64,000 bases of DNA. Source: Sipunculus nudus. Taxonomy: Eukaryota; Annelida; Sipuncula; Golfingiida; Sipunculidae. Location of the stretch: assembly GCA_026874595.1 (NCBI GenBank), contig CM049322.1, forward strand, positions 20,465,400 to 20,529,399, in the 5' to 3' direction. Positions within the stretch are counted from its first letter, which is position 1; each line of letters begins with the position of its first letter. Shown here piece after piece: positions 24,995 to 36,929 of the stretch. Position numbers and translations under genes: made by a program. Below the pieces are notes generated by a model. That model was not told the origin of the DNA, did no database searches, and saw only the letters and a program-made list of their open reading frames with translations.

Positions 24995-27056
24995 CGGCGT
25001 ACCTAGCCTCATTGCCGCCCGAGGCGGTCTTAGAAATTGCCGCCCCTCTAACAAAACATTATAAACCTTGATAACATATTGAAATATATCGTGTCAAATG
25101 TCTAAAGTTGTTACAGGCTTGTATTTGACCACATCGCAATTATATGGATTCACTGGCAGGGAATTCTTCCGTCACATATTAAGGAGCAGACATCTCGCTC
25201 GAAGCTGAAACAATTATATTTCATCATGAAGTGAACAAAAAGGAATAAAATGAATAAATTGTAACGATAAACAGATTACACTGCAGGATACACATATAAA
25301 GTATGAAATTAAACTTTTATCATTCATGTAAACACGATTCATGATTACTTGATTTATACTCAGCTTGGGAAAAAACTTTATTTTGTGAGTGTTATTCCAT
25401 TCTCAACGTGTACAAATACCTTGTCACATTTATAATTCCACCTCTTGTTAACGCATATGACAGCAGGTACACCTAATAGAGCTATTGAGATATGCATGGT
25501 ACTGCTGCATGCAAGGCACTTTAGTCTTTACTAAAAAAAGCGTAATTCATGAGTTAAGCCTATATATGTAGGCAGGGCATGTTTAATATTTTCACATAAA
25601 AAAGTCCACTGTTTGGACAAACTGACTTTGTTCAATTAAAAAATCATCCAAGTTAAAAGCATACTTTATTTCAAGGCTACATCAAAATCATTTAAGAATT
25701 ATAGTGATTATGCACTTTGCGAGGTTTTATTTATGAACATATGACTATTTGATATTCAATAAAGTATTTAAATAAATTTCAAGTAATGATATTTTAAATA
25801 TATATTATAATTTAATTTCAAATGATTTGTCACAATATACAACAATTCTCTGTAGGTATAGTGGATAATTAAACTGTTAATAAAAGAATTAACAGTACAG
25901 GTAAATATATATTTAAGTTTTGAACTCTAAAAGTTTAAACTGCTACTTAATACGTATATTGAACATTGGCTAAGCAGCCATGCAGGGGGATTCATCCCGC
26001 CGGACAGTTATAATAGAATTATATTTTAAAGCTAAATAATTTCTACATAGGCCTTGGTGTTTATTGTTTTTATTCACGTTACATAAAAGATCATGCAGCC
26101 CATATTGGTTAATCAAAAGACAGGCATTTATAGGTAATACTCATTATATACACATTATATACACACAAAATATTTTTCGCACAATGTGTATATATGACAG
26201 ACACCCCACCCCCACCATCGGAGGCCATTGGTCTTCTGGCAGGGTTTTTACCTGGTGATTATCAAGTGCTGCTAAGGATTTCTGTAAACGACGACCGCCC
26301 TGAAATGCAGGCTTTTTGCATGATTGGTCAGTTTATCGATGGCGTTCTGACATTGCAAGACCACAGATCTAACAAAGAATAATTATAGATATGTATTTCT
26401 TTTTGCGTATAGCTTGCCTGTATAGAGATCGTCCGAAAAGGGACAAAAAGGCCGAATTTGAACTTTTTGAGGAACTCCTTATGCCACTGATTATACTAAA
26501 TCCCAGAAATGCCGCCCCTACAAATGTACAATTCGTTCGCTAATCATTTGGTAGGTTAATTGTCAAGTTTACAATACCTGGAATACTTGAACATGGAACA
26601 AAAAGGCCAAATTCGTACTTGTTGAGAACTCCTTATGCCATTGATTATACTAAATCCCATAAATGCCGCCCATTAAAAAAAATGTACAAAACGTTCCCTC
26701 ATCATTTAGTAGGTCCCATGCATTGTCAAGTTTATAATCCCTTGAATACTTTAACATGGGACAAAAAGGCCAAATTTGAACATTTTGAGAACTCCTTGTG
26801 CCACTGATTATACTAAATCCCAGAAATGCCGCCCCAAAAAATGTACAAATCGTTCGCTGATCATTTGGTAGGTTCAATTGTCCAGTTTATAGTCCCTGGA
26901 ATATTTGAACATGGGACAAAAAGGACAAATTTGTATTTTTTGAGAAATTCCCTGTGCCACTCATTTTACTAATTCCTCGAAATGCCGCCCCCAGATTGTG
27001 CCGCCCGGGGCGGACCGCCCCTGCCGCCCCCCCCCCCCCCTTTAGGTACGCCACTG
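24992..27056. mobile_element. hAT-like non-autonomous element inserted in (TA)n, with internal tandem array
   Basis: The left end reads TAGCGGCGTACCTAG and the right end, reversed, CAGTGGCGTACCTAAAG; both abut TATATATA, which would be an 8-bp target duplication but cannot be proved inside a TA array. GC-rich subterminal blocks carry GCCGCCC on both sides. The middle is AT-rich and lacks a transposase frame; the right half is a tandem array (26440-27005). TIRs of CAGNGGCG type and 8-bp duplications are typical of hAT elements. Confidence 0.7.
26440..27005 (+). repeat. Tandem array, four copies of ~155-163 bp
   Basis: Units begin GGACAAAAAGGCCAAATTTG-like at about 26440, 26595, 26758 and 26913 and share AACTCCTT.TGCCACTGATT, TAAATCCCAGAAATGCCGCC, and TCATTTGGTAGGT. 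The AAATGCCGCCCC block also matches the element's subterminal text, so the array probably grew from the element's own end. Confidence 0.85.
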
Positions 27057-27112
27057 TATATATATAGAGGGAGACTATTTTAATCATTGAAATATTTAAT
27101 ATATATATATAT
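27057..27112 (-). repeat. Inverted copy of the CT/TA composite unit
   Basis: Reads AGAGGGAGACTATTTTAATC then ATTGAAATATTTAATATATA, the reverse complement of the unit at 24898-24963 with one base changed. With that unit it brackets the hAT-like element as an outer inverted repeat. Confidence 0.8.
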
Positions 27113-27387
27113 TCAGTTATTCATATATTCATATATTATTTTATTTTCATTGATGTTCACATCAATATTTTTCTAAAGATTTACTGATTAATCGATTGTT
27201 AATATGAAACAAAGCAGCCTTTTCCATCGCACTAGAGACAACTTTTTGGCGACAGTTAAAAAAAATGTGCGGGTCCCTTATATATATCAACAAAAAAAGA
27301 TGGTATCTCATATTTCAAATGATATATGGTAGGAAAATTAATGAAAGAGGGAGTCTCTGACCTGCATGTTGTTACAAACACAACTAC

Positions 27388-27414
27388 CTATATATATATA
27401 TATATATATATATA
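27388..27414. repeat. (TA)n microsatellite at a duplication boundary
   Basis: A short TA array ending three bases before the 313-bp duplicated segment. Confidence 0.9.
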
Positions 27415-27416
27415 GG

Positions 27417-27729
27417 TACCAACAGGGGAAGAACTATAATTTTTTTTAGGTCAAAAGGTCAAAGGTCAAGGTCACAGGGGCCTCTTCTTTGAAAAGCCTG
27501 TGGATTCATTTTAAGCCAACCCTTTCATCCCAATTCTTTGATTTTTCACATATAGCTCACCTACTAAGTTGGAGAAGAATCCTATAGATTTTGAGGTCAC
27601 AAGGTCAAAGGTCAGGGTCACAGGATCCACTACTTTGAAAAGGTTGTGGACACATTTCAAGCTAGACTTTTCATTCCAAACCTTCCAGCACTGATATCGC
27701 TTCTCTGCCAACAGGGGAAAAGACCTGTT
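27417..27729 (+). repeat. Perfect 313-bp duplicate of 29767-30079
   Basis: Base-for-base identical to 29767-30079 (offset 2350), from TACCAACAGGGGAAG to GGGGAAAAGACCTGTT, where the copies diverge. It is an internal piece, two periods long, of the AGGTCA-bearing dispersed element. Beyond the right boundary the sequence changes to a GC-rich block with repeated GCCGG (27735-27830). Confidence 0.95.
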
Positions 27730-28548
27730 TTACAGGGTTTTCGCAAAGCCGGTCGATGCCGGCTTCGAGTAGCCGGGACGGGATACTGCCGGCACAAAGC
27801 TTACATTTGCATCCCACCGACCGGCACAAAAGATTTATAATAAACAGTCAACTGAACTAAAGCGCACGCGCATGAGACTTACGGGCCATTGTAAACTTTA
27901 GTTATTTAGTACCCCAAACTTCATTAAATTCTTACCTCATGAGTATTTTTACACAAATGAATCAATCGAGGGCTAAAATTAGACGACCAGAGGTCGAGTG
28001 CTTGCCGGAAGTTGAAATGACAGACAGACGTACAGACAGAACATATTTTCGGTTTTCTTTCAATTGTATGTCTTTCAGATCGATTGCTGAGTAGTTGTGG
28101 CCTGTATAATGACATATATATCAGACAAAAGAACAAGCAAGCAGACACAGCTGAAAACATGGAAAACAGACAGACATACCGGCACGTCTGAGATAAGAGA
28201 TGACATAATTTTTGCGTGATAAAATGGGAAACACCCCGGGTTTCCCTATGTGATTGGCTAATTGCGGAGTTATAAGTTACGGTACACATCCCGACAGTTC
28301 TAGTTTAACAGGTCTGTCTAAATGTCGGAGAATCCGAGGAAAGCCGAAGAATCTACCTAGAATTTTCGGAGACTTCTTAAGGGATCGTTTATACATTTAA
28401 TAGTTAAAAATAAAAATTAATATCGCTTGACAACCTGTACCATGTCATTCCTGGTATGTTTTTTTTTTCATTGTTAAAAGGACGTTGTAAATAATCATTC
28501 TTGCATATTTGAGTATTTCTAAGAGCTTTATAAAAGTGGAATCGTCAC

Positions 28549-28551
<3 letters not shown>

Positions 28552-28611
<60 letters not shown>
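28552..28611. repeat. (TA)n microsatellite
   Basis: About 60 bp of uninterrupted TA alternation. Confidence 0.95.
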
Positions 28612-28615
<4 letters not shown>

Positions 28616-28852
28616 GTCATAGTCCGTTCCGCACCCCTGTCCACTTAAAGGGGCCCAATCACCTATAAAGTGTGTTAAATTAACACGAAAAATGGCATAT
28701 TCTCTTTGTATAAATTGGTACCTACAAGAATTTTGCACTGAAACCGTTGGCTTACTTCTGTACACGAACGTTAAAAAGGAGTGGGCCGGGCGCTGTCCCA
28801 GGTGTCAACATAAACACAGCGCATGGGACTTCGTGCAACGCCTTGGCCTAAT

Positions 28853-28890
28853 TATATTGATTGATTGATTGATAGTCTTTATTTCCTCCA
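28853..28890 (-). mobile_element. Possible 3' end of a non-LTR retrotransposon
   Basis: On the minus strand this reads GGAAATAAAGACTATCAATC followed by more CAAT repeats: a polyadenylation signal next to a short tandem tail, as in CR1-like LINE 3' ends. Only the tail is recognisable; no reverse-transcriptase frame is present upstream. Confidence 0.4.
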
Positions 28891-29479
28891 GTGATGAAGA
28901 TATACAATCAATATATATATGCGTGAAAGCAGAAAATTCAGTAATATGCAAAGATACAAAAGTGCGACATATAAGGAAATAAAGAATTGCCAAACGTAAC
29001 ACAAGGAATTAAACAAAAGGAATTGAACTGAGAATTGTTACTTTTAAAATATTATCTAGAAACACGCTTCATTATAGTTATAATAATGAAAATATATAGT
29101 GACAGCCATATGTTAGCACATATTCCAGTGCATACAATAAAGCATTTAAATTAAAAAAAAAAATTAAATCATGTTCCCGCTGGCAGAAACAACGAATGTT
29201 ATTTGTCGCTCATGCGCAAAATCGGACCTCCGTCCACGCAGCTATGTTATTTTAAACAGACTCACGTGAATTGTGTTTACAAACACGCTGAATTATAACA
29301 AAGTGTAAACAGCTGAAAGGGAGTACTGAGACTGTTCTTGCTTCGCCAATGTCTGTAAATTTAGCCGGCACTCAAATTTGTCTAGCTTTAACCCTATGTG
29401 TGTGTGTGTATATATATATAATTTATAAATGTGTTTGTGTGTGTTTATGAAAATTTGTTCATTTGTGTGTAATACTTTT

Positions 29480-30690
29480 AAGCTCAGCTGACTTTCAGTC
29501 ATGCTGGGCTATAGCGATGGGTCTTTGTCCGGCGTCCTTCCGTCTGTCCGTCCGGCCGTTAGCAGGGCACAAATCGTAACCGTAGGGGCTAGGGCCATGA
29601 ACCCTATGCAGTCTTAGAGTTTATAAAAAGATCTCCTTGCAAACCTGAACATAGGTCACTGCGACCTATATTTTCGAAGTTATGGGGTGTGTTTGCACCC
29701 CCCAGAAATAACTCTTTGAGACAAAATTTTCATCCCAAACCTTCCATCTTTCACATACAGCTCACCTACCAACAGGGGAAGAACTATAATTTTTTTTAGG
29801 TCAAAAGGTCAAAGGTCAAGGTCACAGGGGCCTCTTCTTTGAAAAGCCTGTGGATTCATTTTAAGCCAACCCTTTCATCCCAATTCTTTGATTTTTCACA
29901 TATAGCTCACCTACTAAGTTGGAGAAGAATCCTATAGATTTTGAGGTCACAAGGTCAAAGGTCAGGGTCACAGGATCCACTACTTTGAAAAGGTTGTGGA
30001 CACATTTCAAGCTAGACTTTTCATTCCAAACCTTCCAGCACTGATATCGCTTCTCTGCCAACAGGGGAAAAGACCTGTTGATTTTGAGGTCAAAGGTCAA
30101 GTTCACAGCACCCACTTCTTGCGTGGAGTCTTTTTCAGGCAAACTTTTCAATCTTTACCTTCTATCTGTCATATATGGCTTACCTACCATTAAGGGAAGA
30201 AGCCTATTGATGTTGAGGTCAAAAAGTCAAAGGTCAAGGTCACAATATTTAATTGTTCTAAATGCTTGTGAGTATATTTCAAGTGTAACTGTTCAACCCA
30301 AACCTTCAGTCTTTCACATATGCCACATCTATGCATCACTCAGTTTGACTCAAACTTCATATTTATGGGTCTTTTTGCTTGAATAAATAACTTATTGATT
30401 TTGGGGTCAGCTGGTCAGCAGGTTAAAGGTTGCAGGTCAAAGTTATTCACCCATGGGTTGCAAAGTAATTACACCAGATTTAAGTGGTTAGTAGTTACCC
30501 ATCATTTAGAAAGAATCCAGTTGATATATGGGCAAAAGGCCAAGGTCATAGGTCAGGGATGTTCACAATTACTTATTTTATAGACCATCTCTATTTTTCT
30601 TGTATATATAACCATCCCACTCTAGCTGGTACATCTCCCTGTGTGGCTGTGATTGTGAGTGACACTGGTGACATATGACTCCCTTTTGTA
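29480..30690 (+). repeat. Dispersed repeat with ~145-bp internal periods and AGGTCA arrays
   Basis: Opens GCTCAGCTGACTTTCAGTC, then GGGCTATAGCGATGGGTC and repeated GTCCG; later come degenerate periods, each with TTTCACATATAGCTCACCTAC, AACAGGGGAAGAA, TTGAGGTCAAAAGGTCAAAG and CAAGGTCAC. The closing part is near GTGAGTGACACTGGTGACAT. Period starts lie at about 29771, 29917, 30061 and 30189. I know this style of repeat from marine invertebrate genomes but cannot name it. The AGGTCA direct repeats look like nuclear-receptor half-sites. Confidence 0.75.
29767..30079 (+). repeat. Source or sister copy of the 313-bp duplicate
   Basis: Identical to 27417-27729. Here it continues on both sides into the full dispersed repeat, so this is the better candidate for the original location. 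Confidence 0.93.
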
Positions 30691-32966
30691 TCAGCCTATT
30701 AAGTGATAAGGCTCAGTGATAAGTACCTCGTTACTTCATGACAAAAACACTGTTGTCAGAATGCTTCAGCCAGGCATTAAGACTATGAGAGTATAGTATT
30801 AAGATTTAGCTACTGATTTATAAGATGATGGGAACATTTTGCAGTTTATTTTATGGAATCCTAGCAATAAACTTAGTTTCCTAGATATCTGAATATTATA
30901 ATATATATCACCACATATAAAAGCAAGTGTTTGTTCTTATAATATGTGGATGAGACTCTTAGTCATGCTTTCTGCATTTCTTTTCTTTCAGGTTTGGCAG
31001 TTTACCTACCCTGCTGACCCCATTGAAAAGCAGAGTGATAATAAAAAATATTGGACTTACACTTTTTACAATTGCATATCTATAAATCTGATATGAGGGC
31101 CTGGACATGCCTTTTGAATTATTTTGGGCATCCATTACTGGATAATTTGCCCCAAGTTTGGTCTCTTATTGGAGAATGTGGGATATCAAATGTCATACTT
31201 GTCAGAAATCCATTATGTCTGCTAGTTAGCCACCTAAGAAATTCTTTCTTCAGTGCAGTTTCAGTAATTTTTCTTTAATGTTTGGTCCGATTTAGAGAAT
31301 GTTTGTTGTCTGATTTCAGACTTGTCAGAAGTCCAATATGGACACCAGGCAACCATCTTTTAATTCCTTTTGATCATTTTATCTCAAGAACAGTTAAAGT
31401 GAATGCAGTTGGATGTATATTTATGTAATCTTGTAAAGGATTGGGTCAAATATTTCTGAATAAATATTACCATCATTTATAAAAGTGCAGTACAGTTGGC
31501 TTGTATTGAATAAAAATTCACACAGAAGCACCTGTTTCTCAATAATTCTTGCATGTATTTCCTTGATTTTTGCTATATATTTTGATCTTATATTTGCCCT
31601 TTGTGGTGTTCCTTTTGAGACTGACAGGTTTCAAGCAAGCTGTTGGAATAGTTCCTGATAGCTTAACAATCATGCATTTTCCTCAGACCATCAATTCACT
31701 GTGTTTTAACCAGACATAGGTGATATATATTTCTGTTGTCATAGAAAATTTTCAACAAATTGGCAAATTGGTTCTTCAAAATTTGACTGGAAGTTGTGAA
31801 TCTCAGTCCATGATGTCACAGGTCATGCTTGGCAGCTGAGCGTCATGACCCATGGGTCACTTGTTTAATATACCAATATATAAAAACGTACATATCAATT
31901 TACCAACAAACACATATATTGTACTTAACATATAAAACACGGCATTGTGGGAAAATAGCCATCCAACCATGGGCGCAATGGTATAGTGGATCGAGGACCG
32001 GGGGGGGGGGGGGGGGGGGCGCATAACGTCTGAGCTAAAGGTATCCAATATCTACTGACATGCACAATCTTAGTGCAATACATTCAACCACTCCTGAGAC
32101 ATGTGTTATTATCATTTAAAAAGAAGCACAGATGAACACTACGTAAAAAGGATTGTAGGTTGCGCCACCAGTCTTTGTTAGAAACGAATGCGGCGGCGGC
32201 GGAACCCTCGTGAAAACCATAGTATCGGCGAAACTTTGTTTTGGTGGATACATTGAGCACAAGGCGATAAAATAAGATTAATAATATGTTAATTGCCCAT
32301 TAGTAATCGACTGTGTTACGACTGCCTAACGTTCGTGAATTTGAGCTCACTCTTATTCTACCCTCATTGGAAAATTGTGGTAATATCAAAATGATCGTTT
32401 GATTTTTTTTTAAGTTTGCACCGCCAAAAATAGAGGGGGCACATATAGGTTTCTGTCAAAGTTATCCAGACGTCATATGAAGTTTAATGTTCCGTTTAAG
32501 TTAACCTAGTATATCAGAATTAACCTTGGCATTTTTAAGCAAGCTACGATCGGATGATGTTTGGATTATCCAAGGTCACCCATCGATGCTGGGCGTCCTA
32601 ACATGTTTGTCGATATGACTGACCGTTTTCTGATAAACCCTTGAGCTAGTTTTAGAAACCTCATTGATGGATATCTCCGAATCTTGGTTGACATGAAACT
32701 AAAGATGTCTCTCAAACAGAGCCTTTCCTGCCCTACCACGAGGACAGATTACTACCAGGAAATTTCGATATTTAATACAGTTCTTCATATAATTCATGAC
32801 GTAAAGATTGGACCCTTGAAAGATTGAGCCCTAATAATATTGCATGACCCAATCCGTACCTTCGAAAGTTGATGTACCTATAAATATTGGTACTTTATTT
32901 TGCCTTCTCCTTTGCTATACCAGTCTCTTTATCGTGTAAATTTGCCCGTCTCCTTCGGACAAGCAT
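30691..32966. other. Gene-free stretch
   Basis: AT-rich sequence. A G20 run lies at 32000-32019 after GGATCGAGGACC. No exon, terminal repeats or tandem array recognised. Confidence 0.5.
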
Positions 32967-33044
32967 GCCAGTCATATGTTTCACTCCAACTGCCAGTCAT
33001 ATGTTCCAATCTAATTTCCAGTCATATGTTTCAATCCAATTGCC
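32967..33044 (+). repeat. Three-copy tandem repeat, ~25 bp
   Basis: GCCAGTCATATGTTTCA-type units at about 32967, 32992 and 33017 with a few substitutions. Confidence 0.85.
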
Positions 33045-33442
33045 AAGGGCCCAATCACGGCATGGCTTTCCTGGTATAATGATTCAGCCTTTGATATTTT
33101 CCTCTAAGTGTCTTTGTATAGTCAAGGCTGGGTCCAAAAGTACTCGTACTCGAAGTACTCGTACTGGTGACTACTTTCAAGAGCAGCAGAACTCGTACTC
33201 GAGAACATTCTTCAAAATTATATAAACGTACTCGTACTAGTACACGAGTACCCGAGTAAAATACTCATGAAAAAACGATTACCTTTATGGATACTTTTGA
33301 GTACCTGGGTTTAAGAAGGTGGTTCGTTCAAATGAGATGGAGTAAAGGTAAGGTGAATACATTGAAACTGGTTATAATCAGGCACGTCATCCAGTTTCTA
33401 GTATCACTTGCCAGTCAGTACAGAATGATATACGTATATATA

Positions 33443-33565
33443 GAGTAAAACTTCGTCTATAGCGACCACCTCTGTTAGCGACCACCTCAAAATAACTACC
33501 ACGTGTTCACGGTCCCGGCTGTATTTTGCCCTTTATATAATACTCGCTATTTCAAAGTTTTACTC
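33443..33565. mobile_element. pogo-like MITE nested in a hAT-like element
   Basis: TIRs GAGTAAAACTTCG.. and ..AAAGTTTTACTC, flanked by TA on both sides. The interior shares GCGACCACCTC and CACGGTCCCG with 4353-4510, so both come from one family. Confidence 0.7.
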
Positions 33566-33671
33566 TATCTTCAGAGGATAACACCTATTTCTTTATTTTG
33601 GATAAAAAATTAAGCTTTCACGTGTTTTCTCCTTAAAACGACAGCCATCACAGACAGAACTCCCTAGTTTA

Positions 33672-33911
33672 TTGAGATCACTGCCCATGTGCAATTTACA
33701 GTACCAATTTACAGAACCAGAAATAGAAGAATTCAACGACTCAGTTAAATTTTGGAGGATGGCCGGGGATAATTTTTCCTGCCATTACCGATTTGACAGG
33801 GAATTTTTTATCCCTAACTGCTTTTCAGCCCAAGCAGAGCTGGTGTTCAGCATCTCCAGGGAGATTTTCAAGGATGACTATCTACACTTTTGGGATTCAG
33901 ATGTTCCTTAA
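33672..33911 (+). pseudogene. Possible relic of a hAT transposase C terminus
   Basis: A 79-codon frame ending at 33911. Its segment IPNCFSAQAELVFS resembles the hAT C-terminal dimerisation block, usually of the form IP..SA.SERVFS, with one extra residue. It lies in the middle of an element whose ends look hAT-like. Alternatively a chance frame; no BED finger, catalytic residues or longer transposase remain. Confidence 0.3.
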
Positions 33912-34338
33912 ATATACCATGTTTAAATACTTTATTATACACATTGTCATAATTGTTTAGTTATAAATATATTTTCGGATAACAAAGTGTGTTGGCTTAT
34001 TTCCTTTTCTTGTCGTACAGTACTTTTATTACCATACTATTATTTTCTTTCCGTCGCGCGTAAAACAAATTTTCTGCGATTTATAGGACTTACTGTTTCA
34101 TTGGCAGCCATGTTATTGATAAGTATTTGATCTAATTATCCCATCCCCGTTTGCTCGAAATTCGTATAATGTACAGGAAAATACGATAGGGATATTAGGT
34201 ATTTACGTTACGACAGTACATTACGAAATCATATCGTATCCAAATTTCGTAACGTGTACGCAATAGGGTTTACTTCTAAAGTACTCAAGTACTCATAAGT
34301 ACTCGTATATTTGAGTATTTTCAAAGTACTCCGACCTA

Positions 34339-36929
34339 ACTATGCATGTATTATTTCTCTGTCCTTAAGAATATTCTTTATCAACTTATCAATCCTGATT
34401 GAATCATCCGTCATAAACATTTCAAAAGATCTAAGATGCCTCCATCTTATGTTCAATCTAAAGCTGGATGTCACCAATCAAATAGGATAAATGTCGCATG
34501 TCGGAATTTTCTTTTAAAATACATGGATACCTGCTGTTTTTTTTTCATTTCGACAATATTCAAACGTAACATGTCATTTCATCATGCCCTTTTTTCGAGT
34601 ATATCGAGTACTTAATCGCAAGGTGAAGATGTGTTGAAGCTGTCTTCGTTCTGCCTACATCCATGCATATTAAAATATCTCTCAAGATTTTAATAATACA
34701 TCAGCGAAAATGCAGTTGAAATCCCCTCCACAATTTGTTCCCATGTTAATCAAGCCCTAGTCACATCTGAACGACGGTAACCTGATACTGCTAGTACTCA
34801 CATAAAGCATGCTTTCGCGGCAGCATGATGATTTGAATTATATTACTACAAAATGCACTGTTAACGTTTAATTTCATTGTTTCTTCACCAATTAGACACT
34901 ATGTCGTTGATTGGCAACATAAAATATTTACTGAGTGTAAAACAGGTGATAACTTTGATGCCAGGAATAAACCAGTGAACAGTGATGTCGAAACACAGTA
35001 GCCTTTAATGTATGAAGGTCTTTATTAACTTAACAACAGTCAGTCCTCCGCCTTTTCACCAAGTGTACCTTGTTTACTCGGCCGGTGGTCGATGCGCCGC
35101 CTGACGGTAGAACGAGAATAAAAACAACTGGATTGTTTTTCAGCTAACCCCTTACTTTGAAGCCTACTGATATAAGCAAGAGAGTAGCTGTATACTGACT
35201 GACCAAAGACGAAAATGACCGGACACCTGTAGGCCCCGAATAAGACAAAAGTTCATGTAACTTGTCTGTGACTTCCTGCAAAACGACTGGATAGGAACAT
35301 TGCAGATAGCCAATTTGAGATCTGCGCTTATGAGATCAAAGAGGAACGATAGTGCACTTACAAATAAAGTAGAAGTGAAATGTTGAGACATTTCGGTTGT
35401 CCGGTAACCTTTTGTATCATATTTTTGCAGGTGACCAACCAAGATAGTGGCGGTATCGAAATGGCGGTATCTAGGGGCGTGACGTCATTTAGTACAAGCG
35501 CACCTGGGTAAACAGGCAGCCGAAGCTGCGAGTCGGGCTTACTTGAATACGCAGAGAAAAAGCACTAGGGCAAATAATTTATAAAAGAGAAAATCTCGAT
35601 TCGCATTGACAGTTCTAAGAGAACAGCTTCACAGCTTTCTGCTTCGCTTGATGAAAAGAATACCAATCTGTTTGCAATGGTAAACTTTTGCATCATATCT
35701 GAAATGGGCCCTATAATCCTGTGTCAAGTCAAGTGACTGTCGCGAATTGTTCAGTTTTCTTTTTTTGTCCCACTTGTCGTTCGGAATTCAGAAATTATTT
35801 GGTAATATTTTAGTGAAATATGGTGCATAATTCATGTAACAGGCATATAAGCTGCTCTATTTGAGGGAATAAAAATTAATTAACGGCCGCAAGCATGAGT
35901 AAACTAAATCTGCAGACGATGTGCGTGTATTTCAAACACAAAAGCTTATTTAAATATGTTCATTGAGAACCTGCGGATCGACTGATAAGTCACGCCTCAT
36001 GGTAGTATCCATTGAAGATGAAGGTACTTAGACTACTCAAATGAGTGACAGTTCTACAAGGTCCGTTATCATAAGACGGCCAATATCCGGTTAATCTCAT
36101 TTTGTTCAACAGGTCATCTCAGTGTTCGAACTTCACAACATGTTCGTGGAGTGTTTTAAAGCGTGTTATCTGAGTTCTGAACTTAGTGTTTGTCAGCCAA
36201 CAGCACCTTAAAGTTGGTTTCTTCTACGGAGCCTAAATTCTTCTTCTTCATCTTCTTCTTCTTCTTGCCATATACGAGTCAGACTCTTATGTAGAGTGTA
36301 ATGGACTCGTTTAAATAAATGCGATAAGTTTGTAATAAGTATCGCAGTCCCAGTGCCGGCGAGACTAATTAAACTAGTTTCTACTCTCACGGAAGGACAG
36401 TCTGCCATGGGTTTAAAGAGGACATAATCCTCCCCATTTCAAAACAAGTAAACCAACAAACCAACCAACAATTGGAAAAACGTAATACCTTTGCGGCCTT
36501 GGGAGGTAATACGACTCGTCTCTCTGTAAATGTTATATATTTATGGACAACATAGATGAGCACGTTTATCAAAGGAATGAGACATAGTTGCCTATGTTTT
36601 CCTGGCATTAAGACAGAAGTCTGCATTAATACAAGTGATATTAGGATTGTTTTATATTTCGGGTATCATACAGATAACAAATGGAAAATGCAAGTCAGGT
36701 ATAATTATCAAAGTGAAAGTGTAACATCTGTTACATCAATGGACGTGGATTGCAACCGAGCCATTTGAACAAGAATTATGCAAATACAGGGACAATTATT
36801 CTCAGAGTGTATTTTTTCCTCATTTTCTTGTATAGACGATAAATTCTGGGGCGGATTATAATTTCATATCAAAACAAATCAGGAATCTAACAAGCGAAGT
36901 GGTATGACGAGGGTTCCTCGGTGGAATGA
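34339..36929. other. Gene-free stretch
   Basis: AT-rich, with a short TTC microsatellite at about 36239-36266. Frames up to 92 codons (35164-35442) have no recognised similarity. Confidence 0.5.

Larger units (their letters stand above)
27730..29479. other. Gene-free stretch
   Basis: Contains a small GCCGG-rich block (27735-27830), (TA)n at 28552-28611 and a likely LINE 3' tail at 28853-28890. Open frames are short; none is convincing. Confidence 0.45.
33123..34338. mobile_element. Probable hAT-like element with GTACTCGTACTCG arrays at both ends
   Basis: The left end carries GGGTCCAAAAGTACTCG and repeated TACTCGTACTCG to about 33265; the right end, reversed, begins TTAGGTCGGAGTACTTTG and repeats AGTACT/TACTCG to about 34270. 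Short subterminal repeats at both ends are common in hAT elements. End points are approximate and no target duplication is clear. A pogo-like MITE (33443-33565) is nested inside. Confidence 0.5.

Noticed and set aside
27511-30151. Two frames with identical protein text (27511-27711 and 29861-30151)
   Set aside because: Identity reflects the 313-bp DNA duplication of a non-coding repeat; the frames break outside it.
31970-32019. tRNA-like text GGGCGCAATGGTATAGTGG
   Set aside because: Looks like an A box, but is followed by a G20 run; no B box or cloverleaf can be drawn.
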